Below, one piece after another: positions 56,859 through 64,000 of a DNA stretch of 64,000 nt. Both the position numbers and the translations under genes were made by a program. Origin of the DNA: Pseudomonas prosekii (GTDB lineage: Bacteria > Pseudomonadota > Gammaproteobacteria > Pseudomonadales > Pseudomonadaceae); the NCBI RefSeq assembly GCF_900105155.1, contig NZ_LT629762.1:930001-994000 (forward strand). Reading direction: 5' to 3'. Positions within the stretch are counted from its first letter, which is position 1; each line of letters opens with the position of its first letter. Under the pieces are notes generated by a model. It was not told where the DNA came from. It saw only the letters and a list, made by a program, of their open reading frames with translations, and searched no databases.

Positions 56859-57773
56859 ATGCCTGCCAACCACTTCAACACCCATTGCCCCGACTGGGCC
56901 ACTGCCCTGCTCAACGGTTTCAGCCAGATTTTCCTGCAGCGGCATCCGCTGTGCGGTCTGCTGTGCCTGTTGGCGATTCTGTTTACCGCGCCCACTTTGC
57001 TCGGCGGCGCACTGCTGGGCGGGGTTGCCGGGTTGCTCACGGCGCAACGGCGCGGTTATGCCAAGGCTGATCGCCAAGCCGGTTTGTTCAGCTACAACGG
57101 TGTTTTGCTCGGCTTGTTGCTGAGCCTGTATTTCCCCTGGTCAGCGCTGTTGCCGCCGCTGATCATCGCTGCCGGCGGCCTCAGCGCCATGCTCACCCAA
57201 CAATGGCTCAAGCACGCCCGCCTCAGCCAATATTTGCCGGCCTGCACCGCGCCCTTCGTCGGGCTGAGCTGGGTGCTGCTGTGTTTTGCCACGCCCTCGA
57301 CTCAGGCGCACTTGATTGAAATCACTGCGCTCAACACCCTCGCCGCGCCGTTCAAAGGCCTTGGCCAAGTGATGTTTCTCGGCCATCCACTGGCCGGAGC
57401 GCTGATTGCCGTCGGTCTGCTGATCGCTGATCGCCGCGCTTTCTGCTGGGCGTTGTTCGGGTCTTTTGCGGGGATGAGCTGGAGTTTGTTGCACCAGGAT
57501 GTCTACAGCGCACTGCTCGGCCTCGGCGGCTATAACGCGGTGCTCGCCGCCCTCGCCTTCAGCTCGCAGCGCCGCCAACCGTGGCTGCCACTGCTGGCGA
57601 TTGGCGCGGCGCTGATGCTGACGCCGCTGTTCGCCCTGGTCGGTCTGCCGACCCTGACCGCACCATTTATCCTCGCCTGCTGGCTGATCCGCAGCGCTGT
57701 GCAGATGTTCACTAAAGCCGCCGTTGAAAGTGCGCCTTGCGCTACCGGGGAGAATCACCCTAGGCTTCGCTGA
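56859..57773 (+). CDS. Urea transporter (UT family)
   Basis: A 304-residue membrane protein with about ten helices in two homologous halves. GLFSYNGVLLGLLLS in the first half and GLGGYNAVLAALAF in the second carry the N-G/A pore motif of UT-type urea channels, and TLAAPFKGLGQVMFLGHPLAGALI matches the family. It lies downstream of pyk and 21 bp before the potassium channel gene. The context suggests urea movement during ureide use. Confidence 0.88.
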   Translation: MPANHFNTHCPDWATALLNGFSQIFLQRHPLCGLLCLLAILFTAPTLLGGALLGGVAGLLTAQRRGYAKADRQAGLFSYNGVLLGLLLSLYFPWSALLPPLIIAAGGLSAMLTQQWLKHARLSQYLPACTAPFVGLSWVLLCFATPSTQAHLIEITALNTLAAPFKGLGQVMFLGHPLAGALIAVGLLIADRRAFCWALFGSFAGMSWSLLHQDVYSALLGLGGYNAVLAALAFSSQRRQPWLPLLAIGAALMLTPLFALVGLPTLTAPFILACWLIRSAVQMFTKAAVESAPCATGENHPRLR

Positions 57774-57794
57774 TCATTGGTTCAGGCGGTATCC

Positions 57795-58619
57795 ATGGAC
57801 AGCAGCAAAAACTGGCGTGAAGAGCTTTACGTCATGGTTTTCCAGAGCGACACCAAGGCTGGGCGGCGCTTCGACGGCATCTTGCTGTTGATCATTCTCG
57901 CCAGCATCGTGATCGTGATGCTCGACAGCATCGACTCGATCCACCAGAACTACGCCAACGTGCTGGCGTACATCGAGTGGGGCTTCACGGTTATTTTCGC
58001 CATCGAGTACGGCTTGCGCCTGTACTGCTCGCCGAAGCCGCTGCGCTACGCATTTAGCTTTTATGGACTGGTGGACTTGCTGGCGATTGTGCCGGGCATT
58101 CTCGCGTTGTATTACGCCGATGCCCAGTATTTGCTGATCATCCGAATCATCCGCATGTTGCGGATTTTCCGCGTGCTCAAGCTCAGCCCATACCTCAAGC
58201 AAGCCAACTATTTGATGTCGGCGCTGCGCGGCAGCAAGCAGAAGATCGTCGTGTTTCTGGTCAGCGTCTGCACGCTGGTGACGGTGTTCGGCACGCTGAT
58301 GTACGTGATCGAAGGCCCGGAACATGGCTTCACCAGCATTCCCAAAGGCATCTACTGGGCGATCGTCACGCTGACCACCGTCGGTTTCGGCGACATCGTG
58401 CCGAAGACGCCGCTGGGCCAGGTGATTTCGTCGCTGGTGATGATCACCGGTTACTCGATCATCGCTGTGCCGACGGGGATTTTCACTGCTGAACTGGCCA
58501 ACGCGATGCGCGGTGAACAGCTGCAACATGACTGCCCGGTGTGCAAGAAAAACAGCCACGAAGCAGGTGCGGCGTTTTGTTCGCGATGCGGCAATCAGCT
58601 GTTTAAGAAACTGGAATAA
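57795..58619 (+). CDS. Voltage-gated-like potassium channel with C-terminal zinc ribbon
   Basis: A 274-residue six-helix channel. S1 at about 28-44, an S4-like segment with Arg every third residue (IIRIIRMLRIFRVLKL, 115-130), and the pore filter TVGFGD (195-200) for K+. After S6 a short tail carries CPVC (247-250) and CSRC (262-265), a zinc-ribbon of rubredoxin-like spacing. ATG 57795 is preceded by AGGCGG. The zinc ribbon is not part of the typical KvAP-type channel and may sense redox or zinc. Confidence 0.88.
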   Translation: MDSSKNWREELYVMVFQSDTKAGRRFDGILLLIILASIVIVMLDSIDSIHQNYANVLAYIEWGFTVIFAIEYGLRLYCSPKPLRYAFSFYGLVDLLAIVPGILALYYADAQYLLIIRIIRMLRIFRVLKLSPYLKQANYLMSALRGSKQKIVVFLVSVCTLVTVFGTLMYVIEGPEHGFTSIPKGIYWAIVTLTTVGFGDIVPKTPLGQVISSLVMITGYSIIAVPTGIFTAELANAMRGEQLQHDCPVCKKNSHEAGAAFCSRCGNQLFKKLE

Positions 58620-58638
58620 GCAAAGTGCTTTTTAATCT

Positions 58639-58668
58639 TTAAAGGACTATGCCCGCCCGGCTATAGTC
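58639..58668 (+). promoter_or_regulatory. Candidate promoter of the sulfate-binding protein gene
   Basis: TTAAAG (58639-58644), 17-nt spacer, TATAGT (58662-58667). The -35 is weak, as at activator-dependent promoters. GACTAT (58645-58650) and ATAGTC (58663-58668) form a 6-bp inverted repeat across the spacer. Confidence 0.45.
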
Positions 58669-58723
58669 GCTGGCAAATTGCCTCGCTTTTAATAAAAACA
58701 CTTTTTCGAACAAGGAATGCGCA

Positions 58724-59719
58724 GTGAAAAAACTCTTTGGCGCCTCACTTCTGGCCGCTGGCCTGGCCCTGACCAGCGTGGCTCAGGCCGCACCGACCCT
58801 GCTCAACGTTTCCTACGACGTGATGCGCGATTTCTACAAGGACTACAACACTGCTTTTCAGAAGCACTGGCAAGCCGAGCACAACGAAAACATCACGTTG
58901 CAGATGTCGTTCGGCGGCTCGAGCAAACAGGCGCGCTCGGTGATCGACGGCCTGCCGGCTGACGTCATCACCATGAACATGGCCACCGACATCAACGCCC
59001 TGGCGGACAACGGCAAACTGGTCCCGGACAACTGGGTCACGCGCCTGCCGAACAACAGCGCGCCGTTCACTTCGGCCACCGTGTTCATCGTCCGCAAGGG
59101 CAACCCGAAAGCCCTGAAAGACTGGCCGGACCTGCTCAAGGATGGCGTGCAAGTGATCGTGCCCAACCCGAAAACTTCGGGCAACGGCCGCTACACCTAC
59201 CTGTCCGCCTGGGGTTATGTGCTGAAGAACGGCGGCGACGAAAACAAGGCCAAAGCCTTCGTCGGCAAACTGTTCAAGCAAGCGCCGGTGCTCGATACCG
59301 GTGGCCGTGCCGCGACCACTACGTTCATGACCAACCAGATCGGCGACGTGCTGGTGACCTTCGAGAACGAAGCGGAAATGATTGCCCGCGAGTTTGGCCG
59401 TGATCAGTTCGAAGTGATTTACCCGAGCGTTTCAGCTGAGGCCGAGCCGCCGGTTTCTGTGGTCGATAAAGTCGTCGATAAAAAAGGTACCCGCGCCGCT
59501 GCCGAGGAATACCTGAAGTACCTGTGGTCGCCGGAAGGTCAGGAAATTGCTGCCGCCAACTACCTGCGCCCACGCGACCCGGCAGTGTTGGCCAAGTACA
59601 CCGATCGTTTCCCGAAAGTCGATTTCCTGTCTGTGGAAAAGACCTTTGGTGACTGGCGCACTGTGCAGAAAACCCACTTCAATGATGGCGGGATTTTTGA
59701 TCAGATCTATGCGCAGTAA
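58724..59719 (+). CDS. cysP: Sulfate/thiosulfate ABC transporter substrate-binding protein
   Basis: A 331-residue periplasmic protein with a signal peptide cleaved after SVAQA (residue 22). Family blocks: LLNVSYDVMRDFYKDYNTAFQKHW, FGGSSKQARSVIDGLPADV, PNPKTSGNGRYTYLSAWGY and YLKYLWSPEGQEIAA. No permease genes are adjacent. The neighbourhood matches the cysP locus of P. aeruginosa rather than sbp; the symbol is by synteny and either name is defensible. GTG-like starts are not needed: ATG or GTG at 58724 follows AAGGA. Confidence 0.9.
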   Translation: MKKLFGASLLAAGLALTSVAQAAPTLLNVSYDVMRDFYKDYNTAFQKHWQAEHNENITLQMSFGGSSKQARSVIDGLPADVITMNMATDINALADNGKLVPDNWVTRLPNNSAPFTSATVFIVRKGNPKALKDWPDLLKDGVQVIVPNPKTSGNGRYTYLSAWGYVLKNGGDENKAKAFVGKLFKQAPVLDTGGRAATTTFMTNQIGDVLVTFENEAEMIAREFGRDQFEVIYPSVSAEAEPPVSVVDKVVDKKGTRAAAEEYLKYLWSPEGQEIAAANYLRPRDPAVLAKYTDRFPKVDFLSVEKTFGDWRTVQKTHFNDGGIFDQIYAQ

Positions 59720-59735
59720 AAGCTGATCAACCATG

Positions 59736-59768
59736 AAAAAGGCGACCTGCAGAGGTCGCCTTTTTTTT
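59736..59768 (+). terminator. Rho-independent terminator of the sulfate-binding protein gene
   Basis: AAAGGCGACCT pairs with AGGTCGCCTTT around a 4-nt loop, then T8. Confidence 0.93.
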
Positions 59769-59801
59769 GGCTGAACAAAAGAGCTGCGTCCGCCGAACAT
59801 C

Positions 59802-59896
59802 CCCTGTGGGAGCGAGCTTGCTCGCGATAAGGCCGGCACATTCAACATCTTCGTTGTCTGGCACACCGCTATCGCGAGCAAGCTCGCCCCACAGGG
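59802..59896. repeat. REPIN (inverted REP pair)
   Basis: GGGAGCGAGCTTGCTCGCGA and its inverse, with spacer ACATTCAACATCTTCGTTG. The right arm has lost one base (GCTCGCCCCAC), a small deletion not seen in the others. Confidence 0.9.
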
Positions 59897-59901
59897 ACTC
59901 A

Positions 59902-60531
59902 TCACATCGGTGGTGTTACGCCGTCCTTGCCTGCCGAGATCGATTGCGCCGTCAGCGTGCCGTCCGCGCTTTGCGTCACAAACGTCACGATCTTCACCCC
60001 GACCTTGAGCAAGCTGCGATCGCCCGGCACCAGGTTGACGATCGGCACATCCTCCGGCACCAGAATCTTCTGCTGGCCGCCCTTGTAATTAACGGTCAGC
60101 ACCCGACCGTTGCTGACCACCAGATCACCGACGCTGCCATTGGTCATGCTGCTGCCCTTAGCCAGGTCGAACGGCCGATGGCCGTCGCCGCTGCCGGCGA
60201 GTTCTGGCGGGAATACGTGAACTTCCAGCGCTTTGAGCGTGCCGTCATCCTGCGGCACCGCAGCCGAGCCGACGTAGCTGCCGGGTTTGATGTCTTCGAT
60301 TTTCGCCAGGGTCACGCCGCGAACCTTGGTGTCGCTGTCCAGATGAACCACGACGTTTTCGCCAGTGGTGACATGCACTTTCAGGCTGTCGGAATTGACG
60401 CCGGTGATCTCGCCGCGCACGCCGATGCGCATGCCTGGCGCGTCGGCCGCTTGCGCCAGTCCCGCTGAAAACAGGGTAACCAGGGTGATGGCTGAGGTGC
60501 TACGAAACAGCTGACGGAGCATCGCATTCAT
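59902..60531 (-). CDS. Secreted beta-rich protein, DUF5666-like
   Basis: A 209-residue protein with a Sec signal cleaved after GLAQAA (about residue 26). The mature part has two OB-like repeats: RGEITGVNSDSLKVHVTTGENVVVHLDSDTKVRG and, later, VGDLVVSNGRVLTVNYKGGQQKILVPEDVPI, similar to DUF5666 proteins. ATG 60529-60531 is chosen because AAGGAAGG lies before it. Function unknown. Confidence 0.78.
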   Translation of the reverse strand: MNAMLRQLFRSTSAITLVTLFSAGLAQAADAPGMRIGVRGEITGVNSDSLKVHVTTGENVVVHLDSDTKVRGVTLAKIEDIKPGSYVGSAAVPQDDGTLKALEVHVFPPELAGSGDGHRPFDLAKGSSMTNGSVGDLVVSNGRVLTVNYKGGQQKILVPEDVPIVNLVPGDRSLLKVGVKIVTFVTQSADGTLTAQSISAGKDGVTPPM

Positions 60532-60662
60532 GGAAACGCCTTCCTTTAATGAAACGTTGAGAGAGAACATAAGCACGCTATCGAACGGGATGTAAGTGAA
60601 TGTATCATCCGACCTCAAAGAGCCAGCGAAGGTGCCTTCGGCAGCCACCGGCATGTTTGCCG

Positions 60663-60683
60663 ATCATTGCGCACAGCAATGAT
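60663..60683. promoter_or_regulatory. Operator-like palindrome upstream of the MFS gene
   Basis: ATCATTGC (60663-60670) and GCAATGAT (60676-60683), perfect 8-bp arms, 5-nt centre, 83 bp before the MFS start and 132 bp before the divergent gene. No regulator gene is nearby. Confidence 0.5.
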
Positions 60684-60765
60684 TGTTATCACTTCAATCT
60701 CACTTCCGCCTTACCGGTCAGCCCGCTAGCCTGCGCGCATCCTCAATTGTTCAGCGAGACCCGTC

Positions 60766-61971
60766 ATGAACCCAGCAACCCAGGCGCCCCACGGCGCCGC
60801 GACAATGACCCGAGGCATGGTGCTGCTGTTCGCCTTCTGCTGCGGCGCCATCGTTGCCAACATTTATTACGCCCAACCCATCATCGGCCTGATAGCGCCG
60901 GACATTGGCCTGAGCAGCACCATGGCCAGTTTCATCGTTTCGCTGACCCAGATTGGTTATGCGCTGGGCCTGTTTTTTCTGGTGCCGTTGGGCGATCTGC
61001 TGGAAAACCGCAAGTTGATGATCATTACCACTGTCGTGGCGATCGCCAGCTTACTGGGCGCGGCGTTTACCGATCAGCCGAATGTGTTTCTGCTGATCTC
61101 GTTGCTGGTCGGTTTCAGCTCGGTGTCGGTGCAGATCCTGATTCCGCTCGCCGCGCACCTGACGCCGGAAGCTTCTCGCGGCCGCGTCGTGGGCGGGATC
61201 ATGGGCGGTTTGTTGCTGGGCATTTTGCTGGCGCGTCCGGTGTCCAGCCTGGTGGCCGACCATTTGGGCTGGCGGGCGATGTTCATGATCGCGGCGGCAT
61301 TGATGGCGGCGATCAGCATCGTGCTGGCGATGACCATTCCCAAGCGCCAGCCTGATCACACGGCTTCTTACGGGCAATTGCTCGGCTCGCTGTGGACATT
61401 GCTGCGGCAACAACCGGTACTGCGTCAACGGGCGTTTTATCAGGGTTGCATGTTCGCCACGTTCAGCCTGTTCTGGACCGCCGTGCCGCTGGAACTGGCG
61501 CGCAATCATGGCTTGAGCCAGACCCAGATCGCAATCTTCGCTCTGGTCGGCGCCATCGGTGCAATCGCCGCGCCCATCGCCGGGCGCCTGGCCGATGCCG
61601 GCCACACCCGTATGGCATCGCTGCTGGCCCTGCTGTTCGCCAGCCTGAGCTTCCTGCCAGCGTTCATTCATCCGATCTACAGCGTCATCGGCCTCGCCGT
61701 CACCGGCGTGGTGCTCGACTTTTGCGTGCAGATGAACATGGTCCTCGGCCAACGCGCGGTCTACGCCCTCGACGCCAAAAGCCGCAGCCGCCTGAACGCG
61801 TTGTACATGACCAGCATCTTCATCGGCGGCGCGTTCGGCTCGTCAATCGCCAGTGCCGTGTACGAACATGGCGGCTGGTTGTGGATCGTGATCGTCGGCA
61901 GCGCGTTTCCGCTGCTGGCACTGGTGCGGTTTTTGAGTGTGTCGCAGAAGGGCTCACTGGCGACGGCGTGA
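60766..61971 (+). CDS. MFS transporter (DHA1-type drug/metabolite exporter)
   Basis: A 401-residue, 12-helix major facilitator. The first half has FVLLFAFCCGAIVANIYYAQPI-type TM1 and the motif A region GDLLENRKLMI after TM2; motif C-like Gly/Pro residues occur in TM5. Blocks resemble the Bcr/YdhP-type DHA1 exporters and the NarK-unrelated YgaY group. Substrate unknown. Single gene. Confidence 0.88.
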   Translation: MNPATQAPHGAATMTRGMVLLFAFCCGAIVANIYYAQPIIGLIAPDIGLSSTMASFIVSLTQIGYALGLFFLVPLGDLLENRKLMIITTVVAIASLLGAAFTDQPNVFLLISLLVGFSSVSVQILIPLAAHLTPEASRGRVVGGIMGGLLLGILLARPVSSLVADHLGWRAMFMIAAALMAAISIVLAMTIPKRQPDHTASYGQLLGSLWTLLRQQPVLRQRAFYQGCMFATFSLFWTAVPLELARNHGLSQTQIAIFALVGAIGAIAAPIAGRLADAGHTRMASLLALLFASLSFLPAFIHPIYSVIGLAVTGVVLDFCVQMNMVLGQRAVYALDAKSRSRLNALYMTSIFIGGAFGSSIASAVYEHGGWLWIVIVGSAFPLLALVRFLSVSQKGSLATA

Positions 61972-61980
61972 ACCTGAAAA

Positions 61981-62045
61981 GCTTCGCGGGCAAGCCTCGC
62001 TCCTACAGGATTCGTGTGGGGCCAGTCGGGGCGGAGCTGCCTGCG
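61981..62045. repeat. Degenerate REP pair after the MFS gene
   Basis: One clear REP, TTCGCGGGCAAGCCTCGCTC (61983-62002), followed by a decayed inverted copy (GGCGGAGCTGCCTGCGAAG, 62028-62046). Confidence 0.75.
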
Positions 62046-62062
62046 AAGTTGATGTGTAGGAC

Positions 62063-62467
62063 TTAGTGCCGAACCAGCTTCTCCATCGCCGCATCGGCGA
62101 GGAAGGACGAGCGGCTTTTGACGTTGTGCTCGCGCACATAACGGTCAATCCGCTGGATGACGTAGCCGGGCAACGTCACATTGACCTTCTCGGTTTTGCC
62201 CATGTACGGCGAGATGTCCAGTTCCAGCATTCCCCAGCCCATGTCGGCAAATTCAGGATTGCCCCGGTGCGTGGCGGCTGAGGTCGGCATCGGAATCGGC
62301 TCTCCGTCCGCAGCGATTTCCTGCAGCATGATGTGAGCAACCTCGACCGCCGCGTTATAGGCGAATTCAAATGTATCTCCGGCCGTTACTGCGCCAGGAA
62401 TGTCGGGGATCTGAATACCGATCGCGGTGTTCTCGTCGCCCCACTCGATGCAGATGGGATATTGCAT
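62063..62467 (-). CDS. hicB: HicB family antitoxin
   Basis: A 134-residue antitoxin. The N-terminal RNase H-like partial fold (MQYPICIEWGDENTAIGIQIPDIPGAVTAGD) neutralises HicA; the C-terminal ribbon-helix-helix (VNVTLPGYVIQRIDRYVREH) binds the promoter. The start ATG overlaps the hicA TAA by one base. Gene order toxin-antitoxin is the standard hicAB order. Confidence 0.93.
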   Translation of the reverse strand: MQYPICIEWGDENTAIGIQIPDIPGAVTAGDTFEFAYNAAVEVAHIMLQEIAADGEPIPMPTSAATHRGNPEFADMGWGMLELDISPYMGKTEKVNVTLPGYVIQRIDRYVREHNVKSRSSFLADAAMEKLVRH

Positions 62468-62679
62468 TATGGATCTCCTGCGTAACTGGCTGGCGGGCAG
62501 TGCAGCCCGGCGCGCCCCCTGATGCTTTTTACCGTTCCAATCGGCAAATCCTTTTTCGGCTGCGGAACGGGAATCGTGTACGGGTTGTAACGGTGAGTGA
62601 AGAGATGGTGACTGCCGGTGACCCGATCCAACGTCCAGCCCGCCTCTTCCAGCTCCTTGATCAGTAACCTGCTCTGCAC
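62467..62679 (-). CDS. hicA: HicA family mRNA interferase toxin
   Basis: A 70-residue dsRBD-like toxin: LLIKELEEAGWTLDRVTGSHHLF with the catalytic His (H24) in GSHH, then YTIPVPQPKKDLPIGTVKSI. HicA cleaves mRNA. The start is a GTG at 62677-62679 with GGAGG 5 nt upstream; no ATG lies nearby in frame. The C-terminus (GLHCPPASYAGDP) extends a little beyond the family core. Confidence 0.93.
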   Translation of the reverse strand: MQSRLLIKELEEAGWTLDRVTGSHHLFTHRYNPYTIPVPQPKKDLPIGTVKSIRGRAGLHCPPASYAGDP

Positions 62680-62705
62680 ACCAGCCTCCTTGCTCGGGCC
62701 AATCA

Positions 62706-62734
62706 AAAGTAACCCTAGAGTTATCTTTACTCAA
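62706..62734 (-). promoter_or_regulatory. hicAB promoter with overlapping palindrome
   Basis: Minus strand: TTGAGT (62729-62734), 17-nt spacer, TACTTT (62706-62711). TAAC (62710-62713) and GTTA (62720-62723) form an inverted repeat reaching from the -10 into the spacer, a likely HicB operator. The remaining sequence up to 62894 shows nothing clear. Confidence 0.5.
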
Positions 62735-62894
62735 GCACAAAATAAGTGATGGCGACGCTTGGTTGTTTTGCGGGATGTGAGGTGTGGGTTGGCGGCGAAT
62801 CATTCGATGTGTCTGACGAGGGAATCTTTCAGCGTATAGCCGGGCGTTTATTGAGCAGGTCCAGCGAGACCAGCCGTGCTCCTCTCACAATCCA

Positions 62895-62922
62895 CAAAAA
62901 AAAAGGCGATCCGAAGATCGCC
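62895..62922 (-). terminator. Rho-independent terminator of the proline-rich lipoprotein gene
   Basis: GGCGATC/GATCGCC stem with CGAA loop; nine A on the plus strand give the T-run in the transcript. About 13 bp after the stop. Confidence 0.9.
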
Positions 62923-62934
62923 GCTTTCATTCAC

Positions 62935-63351
62935 TTACTGCCCAAACTGTCTGCCCAACCCACCCGGTACGCCGTGGATGTCGGTTTCTTCCCACGGGCC
63001 GTTGGGGCTGATTGAGCGGCTCCAGCCGTTGTTCCAGCGGTAGTAGGTGCGCTGGCGGTAGAAGGTGTTGGTTTGGTCGTCGAGGACGTAGACGCCCATC
63101 TTCGCGTCCCAGTGGCTGTTGCCACCCGGTGGTGGGGCGAAGCTGGCGGAGGTGCGTGGAACCGGTTTTGCCGGTTTTGCCGGTTTGGCCGGGATGCTCG
63201 GCTTGCCTGGCGATGGCGTCGGTGAAGGCGTCGGGCTTGGCTGCGAGGGCGGGATCGGCGGCAGCGGTGCCGGCTCCGGCCGATGGACCGCACAAGCGCT
63301 TAACCCCATGACCAGACTGAGCAGGGTGATTCGAGCGAAGGCGGTCGTCAT
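62935..63351 (-). CDS. Proline-rich lipoprotein, hypothetical
   Basis: A 138-residue lipoprotein with signal GLSAC (Cys 20). A Pro/Ser/Thr/Lys linker (about 25-65) contains the repeats PSPTPSPTPSP and AKPAKPAKP. It is followed by a small Trp/Tyr-rich domain (HWDAKMGVYVLDDQTNTFYRQRTYYRWNNGW). The linker could span the periplasm. Function unknown; it sits 14 bp before the ccmI end and runs in the same direction, so it may be cotranscribed with the ccm genes. Confidence 0.78.
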   Translation of the reverse strand: MTTAFARITLLSLVMGLSACAVHRPEPAPLPPIPPSQPSPTPSPTPSPGKPSIPAKPAKPAKPVPRTSASFAPPPGGNSHWDAKMGVYVLDDQTNTFYRQRTYYRWNNGWSRSISPNGPWEETDIHGVPGGLGRQFGQ

Positions 63352-63365
63352 GGTGGCGGTTCCTG

Positions 63366-64000
63366 TTATTTATCCGGGCTGTCGATGGTCACTGCTTGGG
63401 GCGCGGTGGTACTGCTGGCCAGTGGCTGGCTGCGACCGATCCATTCGCCGGCAGTCGGTTGGCCGGCGCGGGAAATGCGCGCAACCAGTTGGACTTCAGG
63501 GAAGTTCGACAGTTTCAACTGCGGCATCATTGCGTCGGCATCGCCCAGTTCGACGGTGGCCGGCAGGTCCGCGACGGTCAGGCGTTTGGCGGCCAGCGGT
63601 GCCGGTGGGCCGGAGGTGGCACGGGCGAAAATGAACACGCTGTCGCCCGGTTGGACCTTGGCTTTCAGCTCCGCCGCGAGGTCAACGCGAACCTTGAGCA
63701 ACGCGCCTTTCGCTGCTGGGGCCTGGGCCACTTTGCCGCCGCCGGCCTCAAGTTTCTCGGTAGCGCGGGCGATGCCGCCCTGCAGCGCGCCACGGGAATT
63801 GTCGTCCGGCGGCAGTTGCGCCAGCAGGCGATTCCAATAGTCGATGGCGTCCTGGAAACGCTCGGCCTCAAACGCGGCGATGCCGAGCAGACCCAGGCTG
63901 GTGACTTCCTTCGGATCGGCTTTCAATGCTTCGTCGGTCAGGGCCTGGATCTTGTCCGACCACTTTTTGCCATCGGCAAAATACTGCGCCTGCGCCCATT
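63366..64000 (-). CDS. ccmI: Cytochrome c-type biogenesis protein CcmI, C-terminal part
   Basis: The gene enters from the right edge, so its N-terminus is missing. The visible 211 residues begin with a TPR segment ([44 protein letters not shown]) and continue into the C-terminal beta-rich domain with [29 protein letters not shown]. CcmI holds apocytochrome c for haem attachment by CcmF. The stop lies 14 bp before the lipoprotein ATG. Confidence 0.92.
   Translation of the reverse strand, partial: WAQAQYFADGKKWSDKIQALTDEALKADPKEVTSLGLLGIAAFEAERFQDAIDYWNRLLAQLPPDDNSRGALQGGIARATEKLEAGGGKVAQAPAAKGALLKVRVDLAAELKAKVQPGDSVFIFARATSGPPAPLAAKRLTVADLPATVELGDADAMMPQLKLSNFPEVQLVARISRAGQPTAGEWIGRSQPLASSTTAPQAVTIDSPDK

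Overview
The window reads as chromosome of a Pseudomonas, most likely of the P. fluorescens group. Three things point there: about 60% GC coding DNA, protein sequences and gene neighbourhoods that match the Pseudomonas core genome (gltA divergent from sdhCDAB-sucAB-lpd-sucCD; purM-purN beside a DUF2066 gene and hda; gcl-hyi-glxR-ttuD-pyk), and many intergenic REP/REPIN palindromes built on a GAGCGAGCTTGCTCGC core. I see no rRNA, tRNA, CRISPR array, prophage, insertion sequence or integrase. The only clearly mobile-type gene set is a small hicAB toxin-antitoxin pair near the right end.

Layout. 1-3 kb: a leftward cobalamin operon (cobO-cobB-bluB-cobD) behind a cobalamin riboswitch. 3-10.8 kb: an unknown protein, a sorbosone-dehydrogenase-like lipoprotein, an O-methyltransferase, two NlpC/P60 lipoproteins, hda, an AI-2E family permease and a DUF2066 protein. 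11-18 kb: purM-purN-DUF3108, a chemoreceptor, an amidohydrolase, an OsmC protein and a pirin. 18-24.5 kb: htpG, two coupled PaaI thioesterases, a small lipoprotein, MAPEG and DUF599 membrane proteins and a BrnQ carrier. 24.9-38 kb: the TCA block, with gltA divergent from sdhCDAB, sucAB, lpdG and sucCD. 38-43.5 kb: acetate permease (yjcH-actP), an orphan betaine-binding protein and a membrane GH17 protein. 43.6-49.3 kb: a small membrane protein, an alpha/beta-hydrolase overlapping mlaA, DUF808, a TetR regulator and a second hydrolase. 49.4-59.7 kb: glyoxylate assimilation (glcG-like gene divergent from gcl, hyi, glxR, ttuD, pyk), then a urea transporter, a potassium channel with a zinc ribbon and a sulfate-binding protein. 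59.9-64 kb: a periplasmic protein, an MFS exporter, hicAB, a proline-rich lipoprotein and the end of ccmI.

How it fits together. Most of the window is central metabolism. The gcl cluster turns two glyoxylate into tartronate semialdehyde, glycerate, 2-phosphoglycerate and pyruvate, which the TCA block then oxidises. The adjacent urea transporter suggests that ureides from purine breakdown, which give glyoxylate plus urea, may be one source. Acetate uptake feeds the same cycle.

The less ordinary signals are mostly regulatory or structural: a REPIN that supplies the last 35 codons of cobB; perfect TTGTATACAA palindromes around the gcl promoter; a perfect 35-bp inverted repeat between gcl and hyi; hairpins between sdhB and sucA and between lpdG and sucC; a sigma-32-like htpG promoter and a FliA-like chemoreceptor promoter; an operator-like palindrome in the hicAB promoter; a tandemly duplicated REPIN after gltA; and a hydrolase gene overlapping an mlaA gene whose product has no canonical lipobox.
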